From contig BFEA01000224.1 in assembly GCA_003427395.1 (NCBI GenBank), positions 11,199 to 61,133 on the forward strand: a stretch of 49,935 bases of DNA, read 5' to 3'. The position numbers and the translations under genes were made by a program. The notes under the pieces are model-generated. The model searched no databases. It saw only the letters and a list, made by a program, of their open reading frames with translations, and was not told where the DNA came from. Shown here one piece after another: positions 21,335-32,462 of the stretch. Within the stretch, counting starts at the first letter, position 1; every line of letters begins with the position of its first letter. The DNA comes from Chara braunii (lineage: Eukaryota; Streptophyta; Charophyceae; Charales; Characeae).

Positions 21335-22616
21335 CTTTCCCTTCTGCGAAACCCAACTCTCCTCAGCTGCTCTCTGCTGTCTCCTTTCCTCGCTTGGTCT
21401 TTAACACCAAGCAAGTGGTCAGCCGACAAAGTGCCTATCCACAAGCAATCCTCCCCTCATCCTAGTCTATGTCTCAACCTCAATGTCATCTTCACCCCAG
21501 GGCTACACGTGGCATGCAATCTGAACTAGTGTCCTCGCTGGGACCTACCGCAGCGTGACACCCAACCGCTTAATAAATAAAATTAAATATAGAGTCCAGA
21601 TTTATCAGGAAGCAGTCAAGCGGTAGCAGCAGATAGTTTCATACCCCTACAAACAATTCTATTTCTTCTTTTGACTAGTCTGAAACAGATGTTTGCAGCA
21701 AGAATAAACAAGTACTCTATCTGCAACAGTCCGTTAGCTGTTAGCAGTCCGTCACAGCTAACTAATCAAAAATGAAAATAAAACCGTTTGTTGAAATGCA
21801 TGCTGAATGGAAATGTTACAATATTGAATCATTTGAGCAATTACTGGAATCTTCCCTCCCCCCGTATCCCTCTTGAGTGGTCACTTTGTGTCGAGGTCCT
21901 GTAGCTCTTGTTCAGACGGCGTGTCTAAAGGTGTGCAATCCGGCCCACCCATGTGCCCCAAGTCTATGCCGTACCTGCCAGCCCCTGCACGTTGTTTACC
22001 CTCGCATGCAACGAGCCTCTTAAAGGGCTAGCATGCCCGGCATGACCTCTATAGCGCAGCAGCAGAACCAAGGACTTGCGGCAAAGCATGCATGTACTAG
22101 TCCCAGCGAGTTGGCATGGTGACCGTGACCCGACTGCTTCGTCCAGGGCCCTTCAGAGGCTTCGCCCGTCTCCCACCAGCTTGCTGCCCAGGAAGAATGT
22201 AGACTCTCAAGGTTGAGTGCTCGCGACACCTTACATCGAGAGGACTCTCAAGACAAGACTCACTTCCTCACGGTAAGAAGCAACGAAGAGGGTAGATAAG
22301 GTAAGGAGCAATGTACCTCATATTGTTGCCCCCAACCACAAATTTCTCACCAGTAACCTGTCGTGCATTTATGATGACCAGTTGATGCCTCGGCACAACC
22401 CACAATGCAATGTAGTTCAACCTCGGCTTAAATTGCCACATCAGCAAGCTCTCATCATCCAGCGTGCACCCCTATGTCACCACATAACCTTCCAGGCGCG
22501 CCCTCCCAACTCAGGGCCGCCTATACTCCAATGCACAAGCATTATCACTACCCCGCCATTTCCCAACGAAGCACCAAACAACTATTGCAAAGGAACCAGC
22601 GGAGTGGTTCGAACCT
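21335..22616 (-). other. Presumed leader of the minus-strand LTR element
   Basis: About 1.3 kb without a convincing ORF, between the minus-strand primer site and the gag-like ORF. Confidence 0.4.
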
Positions 22617-22628
22617 GCTCCGATACCA
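22617..22628 (-). other. Primer-binding site, tRNA-iMet type (minus strand)
   Basis: The minus strand reads TGGTATCGGAGC, one base different from the usual TGGTATCAGAGC, followed by AGGTTCGAACC, which also fits the tRNA-iMet T-arm complement. A TTGCA LTR-like end lies three bases upstream. Confidence 0.75.
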
Positions 22629-22631
22629 AAT

Positions 22632-23190
22632 TGCAAGGAAAACGAGAGATAGCGAGATGACAGAATCCAGATAGCACAATCTTATTGAAAGCAAGAAAGT
22701 CCCACAGTGTCCAGAAAGCAGCATTGCACCAATATTACACCAATGGAGAATCGAAACACTGAAACCGAATGTCAATGAGAGCTTACTCTCGTCCCCACCA
22801 ACATACGTATCCAGGCCCTCTCTCCCTACTTGGCACTCAGCGCCCAGGCTACTCCCTACACAACTGCTTTCTGCCTACGAATTGACAATGCAACTGTTGA
22901 CGTCAGCAGCCACCGAAGCACTTGAAGATGCAGACCATCGCCAATACCAGGCATGAGCCCTCACATCATCATCCTCATCTCTCCCTGCCTCTCCCTGTCC
23001 TTGTCTCCCTCCCACGTCTTCTCCCTCATGCACGAAGACCACCACCCTGTCCAAGCCAAGCCCTGGCTATGTAGGGCTGGCTATGGCGCTGCCCTCGTCA
23101 GCGCCCTGCCTTCTTTCATCGCCCGTGCGCACTACTTGGCAACTAGCGCTAGTGCACTGCGCACAGCCCACGAGCGCCCGCTCAAGCAGT
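22632..23190 (-). mobile_element. LTR end of the minus-strand element
   Basis: The minus-strand sequence ending in CCTTGCA at 22632 stands just before the primer site, as an LTR would. The upstream edge is not visible; 23190 is only where a new reading frame begins. No second LTR copy was found. Confidence 0.4.
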
Positions 23191-23207
23191 GCTAGCTCGA
23201 AGTATCC

Positions 23208-23830
23208 TTGCTGAGAAGAGTCGAGGAAGGAGAATATATCTCTTCCTGGTGGGGCGCATTGATAGACAAGGGTATCTTCGCCAGGATCGAGTCGAGATTT
23301 GACGATGATCAGGGTTGTGCCATTGTGAGGGAAACACTAAATGCCTCCTCGTCGTTTTGGATCAAGCACGGGGTCGAGTTGGCACTTGGGTACGGGAGCA
23401 TGCTTGCGAGGCCATTAAGAATAGCGGAGGGAGTTATGGCAAAGTTGGCAAGAGACAGGGTCCATGAAGGAGAGGAGCAGGTGGTGACCCACATAGAAGT
23501 CAAGCGTGCCGACGAGTTTGGGTTTCCTTCAAGCCCGCTACGAGTCATCCTGCCCGATTTCCTCGTAGAGAAGTGTTTCGGGGGATAGAAGAGAATAGAG
23601 GTCGCAATAGCAGCCGCTTTGAGGGCGCGCGAGTGGGGATATGGGCGTTACACGTGCGAGTTGATATATGGCCTGTACTTGGACCAAAGGTTTTTGCCCA
23701 ATTGCTAAGGGCTCAGGAACCTGGTCAATGTGGTTGACTCTAACGCAAGCTCCCATGATCCAGATGAAAGGGTTGTAGATTGGAACAAGGTTCGGGCAGT
23801 AGCGAGCTTATAGAGGATGCCCTTATGTTT
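23208..23830 (+). pseudogene. Degenerate unknown gene, copy G1
   Basis: An ORF of 126 codons (23208-23588), then the same frame after one TAG. I do not recognise the protein. The segment LPDFLVEKCFGG, followed in frame by RYTCELIYGLYLDQRF, resembles VPTFVVDKLFRG and NYIYYSLLTGG of the minus-strand remnant near 46.3-46.1 kb. This suggests a shared ancestor with copy G3. No zinc finger, transposase or polymerase motif is visible. The similarity over about 60 residues was judged by eye and needs an alignment. Farther along, 26140-26480 matches the inverse of 35400-35620, consistent with the 3' part of the same repeated gene unit lying on opposite strands. Confidence 0.4.
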
Positions 23831-25500
23831 TGCCAAAGTGTGTCTTTCATGAACTTGTGTATATATGTGTACATGGGAGCCAAGGTAAAAGGCTAACTGA
23901 TTGTGTGATCCCGATCTCGTGTTTTAGTTGACAAGATCTTGACTGAATACATAATGTGTTGGAAGATGTGTATTTATATATGCTTTTAGTGCATTGTGTG
24001 CATATGTCAGATCATAAGAGGCCTTAGGTTAGATTGGATAAGCGGTTTTCAGGTTGTTGTGTCTATTCAAGGGTAGGTTGGTTAGAGTATGAGAGTGAGC
24101 CTCGCGCATGTACGGGTTGCTGAAGGTAAGAGACAAATGAGGGTATGGTTCATAATACAGACTTGAGTGCATCGTGAGATCAGGTGAGAATGTGATCTTA
24201 TTACAATCCCTGATCTGACTTTGGTTGTGGTACTTTGTCCCCTTTTGACACGTACTTTTCTCTTGGAATATCACCTTTAGACTCGAGGCGAGATGATTTT
24301 GCTTTGAGGGTTGAGTTTCGCTTTAGCCATACCACCCTTGGTTATGAAGGTGTGTGTGCCCATGTGTTTGTATATAGAATATACAAAAAATTTTGGTGGG
24401 TTTTGATTTTAAGTTTTGGATTCTATGACCTTGAGGATTGGTGTGGAAAATTTTCTTTTCCTGCGCTGCGCTGAGATATGAGAGGGGCGTTTTTGACACG
24501 AGGCTGTTGTAAACAATTGATCGATCCAGACGTGGTGGGCCCTGTGTTGCTTTCAGATATTTGGATATGTCTTGAGTTACTTGGACTCCTCCGATTTGAG
24601 GGGTGCGATTACGGTCTGTTTAGAACTGTTTCAGTTTGGCTCTGACTAAGGAGGCTACAATTTTTGTGTGATACCGGTGCCAATTTGAGTTAAGATTATC
24701 CAACTCTGTATATATATATATATGTAATTCAAGACCATAATTGTTCGCTTTTGAGTTTGGATAGTACGCCCCCGAGTGTATATTGAGTTGAGGTTCTATT
24801 TAAGACTACTTCCTTGTATATGATGATACAAGCATTCTCACATGTGTGGATTTATCCTGATGTATGATGACTTTGTGTAAGAGATGTATGAGAAACATCT
24901 CGTGTAAGATGTATTGTGTGAAAGTGAATGGACGCGAACTGTCTACTCTTCGATATACTCGTGCGATCTGCCCACGGCGGGTGATAGGGCCGGGTATAAG
25001 GAGAGGGAGTGCAGTCTGTTTTTGTGGAGGGTGTGAAAATTCTAAGGGATTTATTAGTCTTTGAGACTTTAGTGCTTACCATGCCTGATTTTTATTATTG
25101 AGTTGAGATGAAGACCCAAAAGTTGGTCTCTTAGTTTGAGTAATTTCATGGTTGAGACACCTTTTGAGTGGGAAGGCAGTCTTTGGTTTATTTGGAGACT
25201 CATCTTCAGAGGGGGAACATGTTTAATGGAAAGGTCACATGAAAGTTCATCCTCGAAAGAAAAAGGATGACTGGGAGACCTATTGAGTGAGACCTCCTTT
25301 ATATGAAAGGTGGTTAATAGATTTAATAATGGTATGAAATGCTGATTTTAAATGATAAAGACTGACGAGAAGGACCACGTTTTTGTTTGGCCATTGGAGA
25401 AATTTTGAAGGTCGCAAGAGTGATTTATTTAAGAGATGTCACTAAGATGTGACTTTCTTACTTCGATCAAGTTGGGAGGTCACGCCCTTATGAATCTGGC
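23831..25500. other. No recognisable gene
   Basis: AT-rich sequence with many stops in all frames. A (TA)n stretch lies near 24711-24724. Nothing else is supported. Confidence 0.5.
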
Positions 25501-25539
25501 GGTGATTCTGTTTTGTGAAAGTAGAGAGGCTACCGTGCT

Positions 25540-25559
25540 CTCTGTGTTGTTACACAGAG
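25540..25559 (+). other. Perfect 8-bp hairpin
   Basis: CTCTGTGT (25540-25547) pairs with ACACAGAG (25552-25559) around a 4-nt loop. Confidence 0.85.
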
Positions 25560-25699
25560 GGTTGGTAAATGCCTTTTATGTATGACAAAGCTTTGTATAG
25601 TCCATCAGTAGGCCTGCATTGTTGCGACACATCGTCCAGTCACTTGTGCTAATCTTAAGGCATTTATGAGAATACCAAGCTAACGATAAAGTTTAGCAT

Positions 25700-25721
25700 C
25701 ACTAGGGTGCAAACCCTAGTG
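25700..25721 (+). other. Perfect 9-bp hairpin with GCAA tetraloop
   Basis: CACTAGGGT and ACCCTAGTG flank GCAA. GNRA tetraloops are a known stable RNA loop class, so this looks like a structured-RNA hairpin; it is also a plain DNA palindrome. Confidence 0.85.
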
Positions 25722-26455
25722 TCGGCGTAACCTGAACAAAGTGCCTACGTCTAGCCAAGGGAGTAAAGACTTAAAGGGGTGTGATCACCCAAGAGGGTTT
25801 TACTCCTACGGAACGACGTGGGATAAGAGTCGAGCCAATAAAGTCCTTTTGAGTCTTGATTGAATGCTTAACAGGAAGGAGATAGTTTATCGTGGCGCAA
25901 CCCGCGAGGGCACTACCGCTAAAGTAACAACGCGGTGGGTTGTGGATCTGCATCGATCACCCAGACTACGGTGGGCCAAAATGGAGACCTGACCTTCAAA
26001 TACTGAACTTCGGAAAGAGTCTGAGATAAAATTTGTATGTAAATATATATGTTTGATTGTGAGAATTACTAGAGGAATGCAATAATGCCTTCAAAGGTTT
26101 CAGTTAGGGCCGGCGTCCCTACTTATGGCCCTCCTTGCAGGATAGAGACTAGGAACACTTAACAAGGAGTTGGCGTTCGTCTAGGACAATGGAGAGAGGA
26201 CGGTTGAGAGGGCCGATGAAACTTATGTTGTAGTACGTATGTCTAATACACCTGCGTCTGATTGTCAGGACAATGGGGACCCATGTAGGAACCCTTGAAG
26301 CATATAGTTGTGTTTGGCGTAATTTGATGGAGGCCTCGAACTGGAGTCTATTGACTAATTGGATATGGTTCCTTTCTCGTCAGCATTTTGGATTAAGGAT
26401 GAGTTGATAGCTTTCGATTTTGTGACGCTTAATATGGTTCGGTAAGTTGTCGGTG

Positions 26456-26815
26456 CGAATACCCTTACAAAGGTATCCTCCCAGGTTTTTGAAAAAATAA
26501 GTTTGATTTAAAGCTGAGTATACGAGGTGCGGCTGCGTCTGTGGTTTATATTGACTAAGCGGCTGACTAGAGTAGACAGTGTGTGGGCACGCAGATCTGA
26601 GGCGCACGTGATCCTTTTATTTTTTGATTGATGATTGAACAGTCAGCGTGATCGCCGGCCAAATTTTTTTATTTTAATTAAAATTAGGACTCAAAATTTT
26701 TTTTCTATCGATTGGTGCGCTTGCGCGTGACTTGTGCGTACATACAGAGGATGGCATCGACAAAAATGTGAATTTGAAACGTTTCGATAGATCAGCGCTG
26801 TCGAGCTCATCGGTC
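26456..26815 (+). repeat. Dispersed repeat, copy 2
   Basis: Second copy of the 17358-17702 repeat, roughly 80-85 percent alike by eye. It is followed immediately by the first large repeat unit. Confidence 0.85.
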
Positions 26816-27545
26816 CGGCACCGCGCGTGGCAGTGCGGGACCCTCTCCGCTGCGTCACGCAAGAGTAGGACCTACCTCGTCGCGAACACACGAATGAAGC
26901 TTCCTTATGCCGCTCCGACCGCGTGCGCCAGCCATACCTCTCGCGAGCCCCTACGACAGGATACGGCCTACGCGAGGCACAACTTACCTCCACCTTACGG
27001 GAGTTGTCACCTCCCATCGGTGGGCGTATCCCCGCCGAGCTATAAGTCCACAATACGAAAGCTAATCAATTGCAATCGCAGACGTGGACCAACCGAGGGC
27101 GTTTCTCGTTCATTATAGCAAGTGGGGTACGCGCGGTAATACACCTATCGGACCCGCACGCGAACCGACATCTTGGGGGGCTGAAGTCCCAAGCGCGGCT
27201 CGTCGTCGGTCGACTAGGACGCATCCCACACTCCACTCGCACACCACTCTACGAACACACAAAAAGAACACACGCGCACTCACGCACGCACATACAACAC
27301 GCCACAACACAAACAACACGGGCACTACCCGAACAACGCGACAACGCGCCTAGCCCCTCGATAGCCGTCCCATAACCTCCCAATACGAAAGTAGAACGGG
27401 CTTCGTGCGCGAGACTTAGAATAAAATCGCGCGCACGCACAGTCATACCGATTCGCAATGCAAGCGTACGCAAGCAGTCGCAATGACGGCGTACCGTGTA
27501 GTACCTATACTCACGCGGTCCTCGTTAATTTCGAGGGTCGCGTTC

Positions 27546-28251
27546 GACACTCACGTGTCCGCAAACACGCGCCTAGAGGGTTAATCTCTCGACGCTGAAC
27601 AACCACCATGCGTGGTTGGAGACTACACACCCTCTTTTGCACCCTTATGCAGAGAGGGTGGTACACAGGCCCATGCCTGTGGTGGTAGTTGTCTTTCGCG
27701 GCCCTAGGGGTGAGTCCTCCTCGGGGCCTGGGCGAAAGTCAAGGGGTTTGACTTTGACGGCTGCCACGGACTACAACGTCCAACCATAAAAAATCTCTAA
27801 AAAGCAACAAGACTCGCACGAACTCAGGAAGAGGGGATAGGGCCAAGGTCTCCTGACCTTTAAAACAAAGACTCATGGCCTTGGGACACACTCCCCCTCT
27901 ATAGGCGGTGCCGACGGCCTACAAAATTCCCAAGCGATGCGCCTACGCGCAAGCCCGACAGTCCCATAACTTTTAGATGTCGGGGGCGGCGAAGCGTCGC
28001 GCGCAAGGCTCTGATATAAAATTGCGCGGCCGCAGACCAACCTTATGCCAACCACTGATGCCAACCATATGTGGTAACCGCGGGTTCGGCCTCGCGATAT
28101 TGAATGGTTGAAGGAACTCATCGCGAGGGGTTACCCCTCACGATATTGAACGGCTGAAGGATACGCCGTTCGGCCCTCGCGACACTTCTGCCCTTCAGGC
28201 GGGGTGCCCCGCCAGCCGAAGTAAATAGGCTCTATGCGAGGGGAGACCCCT
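27546..28251 (+). other. Hairpin-dense segment
   Basis: Perfect pairings include CAACCAC/GTGGTTG (27600-27618); CACCCTCT/AGAGGGTG with nested GCA/TGC (27628-27660); CACAGGC/GCCTGTG (27664-27681); CTTTCGC/GCGAAAG with nested GGCCC/GGGCC (27693-27738); AAGGTC/GACCTT (27845-27860); CCCGACA/TGTCGGG (27954-27984); CCTCGCGAT/ATCGCGAGG (28090-28128); GAACGGC/GCCGTTC (28148-28171); and GGCGGGG/CCCCGCC (28198-28213). No protein frame is maintained. Confidence 0.8.
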
Positions 28252-28856
28252 TCCCTTCAGGGCCTAGGGCTTGGGATGTCCAGGATAAGGACTTTGAATC
28301 CCGGCGAAGGACCAATGTCCGACTAAGAAAGCCCCAAGACGCAAGTAGGGGGAAGGGAGGGTCTTCCCTATCCCTCAGCCCCAACTTCCACGCTGTTGCT
28401 AACACGGCCCCTTAGCCCCCTCGAATACCCATCGTACGAATACCCACGCATACATGCAAAAGGGGGGTAGAGTTATGACGATCACTTCTCACAGGCACAA
28501 TGGGACTCCTCACAACCATGTATATGTATATGGAATCGCAGGCAGTCCAAATCCAAAATCCGAGTCACAAGACATACCTACAACCACACCAAGAATCAAG
28601 TGACAAAACACACACTACACGGAGTCAACCCCAACCATTCTCTAAGCTCATACCCCTTTTCTTCAGCCATGCAAGCCCCAATCGTCGTTCCAACCAACCT
28701 CAATTAAATACTCAGTACCTTTGTCAAATGGCTATTCAATAAAAGTCCGGGTGAAACCCTTAACAAACAGAAAAACCACCAGGGCTAAAGCCCTTTAGGT
28801 TGAGCATGGAGAGTGAGTTGGGATTGAGTCGAAGACCGACAAATCGGCAACCGACT

Positions 28857-28873
28857 TGTTATCAGTGATAACA
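28857..28873 (+). other. Hairpin conserved in both large units
   Basis: TGTTATC AGT GATAACA; the second unit has TGTTATC AGC GATAACA at 37637-37653. The arms are identical and perfect, and only the loop differs. Confidence 0.85.
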
Positions 28874-29167
28874 GAAGACGATCCTCAAGGGATCAAGCTG
28901 AATCTAGTCCTGATCTTGAATCAGACACCCCAAAGGATCTGTAACACAAGGTAAGTCAAGTGCGTAAGCTAAATCATCAACATATGGGGGATAACCTCCA
29001 TAGCACATTCTCACTCAGCGCTACTTACCAACTCAGCTGAAGCCTACCTCTAAGCCAGTGCCCAAAGCAAAAGTACACTAATGGCAGAATCTCCCCTATT
29101 CAGGGTGGACTGCCAGAATCGCCACTTGTCAAAATATAATCTAACCCCTCTAAATCAAGAAAATTTC

Positions 29168-29545
29168 GGCACCGCTTCCCGTAGGAAAAGTGCCTTTTCA
29201 GAATTTATATAAGCTTAAATGTCAAAAGCAAAAGTAATCTATAACTCTGGAAAGTCCACTTTTGTCCAACCCCCAGAATTAGTAGAAATTTGGGCAGCAC
29301 CCCTTTTGGAATTGGGGATTTCCCACATTTATACAAAGTCAAACTTGAACTCAGCCCCCAACTCTGAGTCCAACTTAGACACATTTAGACTAGTCCCTTA
29401 GTTTTGTAGAAATTTCGGCAGCACTCCCCCTAGAAAAGTGCTTTCCCAAAATTCATACAAGGCTAAGTTTGAAACTTAAGACCAACTTTGACTTCCTCAC
29501 TTCTTGAATTTGTAGAAATTTCGGCAGCGCTTCCCGTAGAGAAAG
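29168..29545 (+). repeat. CGTA-loop hairpin family, unit 1 copies
   Basis: The core AATTTCGGCAGCGCTTCCCG or a variant recurs at about 29162, 29287, 29411 and 29518. Outer stems differ but pair: GGCAC/GTGCC (29168-29172, 29190-29194) and AGCACT/AGTGCT (29420-29425, 29437-29442). The copy at 29168 also forms TTCC/GGAA around CGTA. Confidence 0.8.
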
Positions 29546-29856
29546 TAGCTTACTAAGATTTATACAAGTTCAAGTATAAAACGAGTCTTAGAAAATGCAA
29601 GAATCGATCTAAGTAACATAAGGTCAACTCAGAAGATGCAGGAATTGACCTAACTCCTATCGCTTTAGCACGTGGCGAGCCTCTAAAGCAACTACCTAGC
29701 AACCTGAAGCCCAGACCAAATAGTAATCTCACTCAGCCACATGCAGGCCAAACCACAAAGGTAAGTACTCTCACCAACCCCAAGCTTCTTTAGCAAACAA
29801 TAGTTCATGCTTCCTCTGTGAGTTAACCCTTCGTACCCAACTAACATAAGGCATAG

Positions 29857-30812
29857 GTCAGGGCACCTGAACTTACAGAGCGCACCCAACTTGCAGAGCA
29901 CACCCAACTTAGCCAGGCCCAAGGTCAGAATACCTAAACTTATATAGCGTTCTGACTTGGTCAGGTATACACTACAAGAGGGCACAACTACTTCTTTCTT
30001 CTTTGGGCGTATGACTAGACCACTCTAGTCGTCCTGAACTGTTTAAATAGCCAAGTTGTATATACCTCTCTGAACTTAGTCTTCAAAGGGGACGTAAGGC
30101 TGGGCCGCTCAACTTAGAACATTGCCTAGCCTGCCCAAGTTTACCTTGACTTATATCTCTTAGTTATACTCTCTTCAGTTATGATAAGCTATAGTCAGGC
30201 TACCTAAACTTATAGAGCGGCCTGACTAGCCTGTACTAAATAGCATAGTAATACAGTATAGTCAGATTATACCCATTGGGTTCCACATGTGCGAGGCATT
30301 GGGTCAGACTACCTAAACCTATAGAGCGGCCTGATCCTTTGCCAGGTTTGTTTCTCTCTGAGCCAGTATATGCGAGGCAGTAGGCCAGGCTACCTAAACT
30401 TATAGAGCGGCCTATCCCCCGCCAGAATTATTCCCTCATAACAAAACAGGAGAAGGGTTGAACCACCTAAACTTATAGAGCGGCTCAGACCTCCTCGTTC
30501 AGAAACAAAAAAGCAGAGAAAACCCCGAAGCAAAACAAGGCAACCCAAGGCACCTAAACTTATAAAGCGCCTTGGGTCCTTGAAAATCACTCACAGTCAA
30601 ACCCTCACAAGTCAGAGCATCCAGGACACCTAAACTTATAGAGCGCCCTCACTCTCCATGCAATTCACATCACCAGGTCTCCTCAAACTTATGGGGACAT
30701 CCCACCCTCCAGAGCTTCAGGCTACCTAAACTTATAGAGCGGCCTGAGGCTCCATGCAACCCAAAAACAAACAAAGCGCTGGGCTTCCCCAAACTTAAGG
30801 GGACCTCCCAGC
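29857..30812 (+). repeat. AACTTA-loop hairpin array 1
   Basis: At least ten hairpins with the core TACCTAAACTTATAGAGCG or a variant, spaced about 40-110 bp apart over the better part. The outer stems differ in sequence yet pair: GTCAGAA/TTCTGAC (29924-29956), TAGTCAGGC/GCCTGACTA (30192-30228), ACCCAAGGC/GCCTTGGGT (30543-30577), TCAGGC/GCCTGA (30717-30747) and GCTGGG/CCCAGC (30778-30812). Inner stems around AACTTA also vary together: CTA/TAG, CTG/CAG, and CCCC/GGGG around AAACTTAA. No ORF crosses the array. Confidence 0.9.
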
Positions 30813-31339
30813 CTTAGTGACCCAGTCAATCTGCACACAATACTGCCTTCCTCCCAACCCCCCCCCAGATGCAACCCATTTCATTCGCAATCTGCTTTCA
30901 GGCAATTAATCAAATTGAAATTGAGATTTGCCCACACATTTTTTTACTTCAATCTGACTTACGTTCTGAAAATCAAACTCAGAACCAAGTACAGGATCCC
31001 CACAATACACTCAGTCAAACATAGAGAGATGTACAAGCAAGGGTTATAGTTGGGTTTATAGAGGGAGTCAAGGGATTACCACTCAGTTCCCTGCCTCCAG
31101 GACTCCGCCAGAGCCCCGGCAGAGCTCCCGCAATCGGTAGGGCAACCTCCTACAAAGGCCTTGGCGCGGATTACGGGCCACACGCACGCCTGCCGCCTTC
31201 TCTCAGAGCCAGAGGACCAGACTTGGAGTAAGAAGGGCAGGATAAGAAGGACTAAGACTCTCAGACTCAGGAAGGACACACTCAGACTCACGCGAGACGA
31301 CCTTCGATCCTTCAACGCCTGAGGGCCCCACAATGATGG

Positions 31340-32310
31340 TAAAAAGCGCAGTCGCCAGTCAAGAATGTCGCGGCTCGGTCAAACCAGAGTCAACCTACTA
31401 AGGCTAGCTCTTCTGACGAAGTCCCAATTCGCAGCAATGGCCCCCTCTACCCCCACCAACCTGTAGTGACGGCCTCTCCCAGAACAGCGTGCGCAGACTA
31501 CCGTACACGCGAACAGGGCGTCGTAGCACTCAGCAACATTCCCGATACTCCCTAACACCAACAACAGTTTAGCGTGGTGCCTCCAATCAGCAGCGGCAAT
31601 ACGCAGCAGCGTCGCAATCCGCGATGGCTGCAACAGGCCAGCGCTTTATAGCAACCCTGGCGGCGGTAACAGTGCCCCGGCTCCGGACAATGGCGGCCTG
31701 CAGCCTGGTTCTTGATCACTGCCACGAGATAGCACAACGGGACCTATCCCCAGGCCCGGCGAGCTCTAGCACTGTGACTGCCCCTCAATAAGACAAACAG
31801 CGCACCTTCCTTTACGAGGAGCACAGCCTCCCGCACAACAACGGAATACGTAGCCTTCCACATGTGGCAACAAATCACTGCGCCACACAACAGCCGTATG
31901 GCGCCCTCAGCAATGACCACACCAGCCATTCCCCGTCAACATCAGGAGCATAACGAGTCGTTAGCCAGGGACAGCAAACCGGTAGTCTCAGCAATGACGC
32001 CCAGATGCATAGTGTTACAGATCAATACATCTCCCCCTCTGATCCGCTCCAGAGCCAGACGGCTCCTGTACCATATGGAGCTGCGGCCATGCGGTCCTTA
32101 AACAGTCGGGCTTGAAACAAGGCGACGGTACGGGATAGCTCAGCAATGGCTGCGACAGAAACGCAGCCAAGGCAAGCGGCAGAGCTCACAGCAGCGGCCT
32201 GCAACCCCGCAGCCCGGGAATCGCTTACAGAAGCCGGTCGACCGATAAGGTCCTGCAGCACGCTCCGCGATCTCACCTCATACAAGGCACTGGTATCATA
32301 GCAGGGCGTT
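31340..32310. other. CAG/CAAC-rich non-coding stretch, unit 1
   Basis: Frequent GCAGCAA and GCAGCGG words without a continuous ORF. Similar composition occurs at 40200-41880 in unit 2. Short ORFs on both strands are not supported. Confidence 0.5.
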
Positions 32311-32312
32311 TG

Positions 32313-32462
32313 TCAACAGTGCAGTAAGGCGTACCCGACCAGTCACTGTGNNNNNNNNNNNNNNNNNNNNNNNNNNNNNNNNNNNNNNNNNNNNNNNNNN
32401 NNNNNNNNNNNNNNNNNNNNNNTTTCAACAGTGTTGTTCGGCGTACCCGACCAGTCACTGTG
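32313..32462. repeat. Assembly gap (32351-32422) flanked by a direct repeat
   Basis: TCAACAGTG and GGCGTACCCGACCAGTCACT (then GTG) are present on both sides of a 72-N gap, so the assembly probably collapsed a tandem array with a unit of about 38 bp. A C13-14 homopolymer follows at about 32467. Confidence 0.85.

Noticed and set aside
29857-30812. CRISPR array
   Set aside because: Regular repeats separated by unique sequence look similar at first, but spacing is irregular, the repeated part is a hairpin core with covarying arms, no cas gene exists, and the context is eukaryotic.
32291-32302. TGGTATCATAGC as a primer-binding site
   Set aside because: Eleven of twelve bases fit, but there is no LTR-like end directly before it and no retroelement genes after it.
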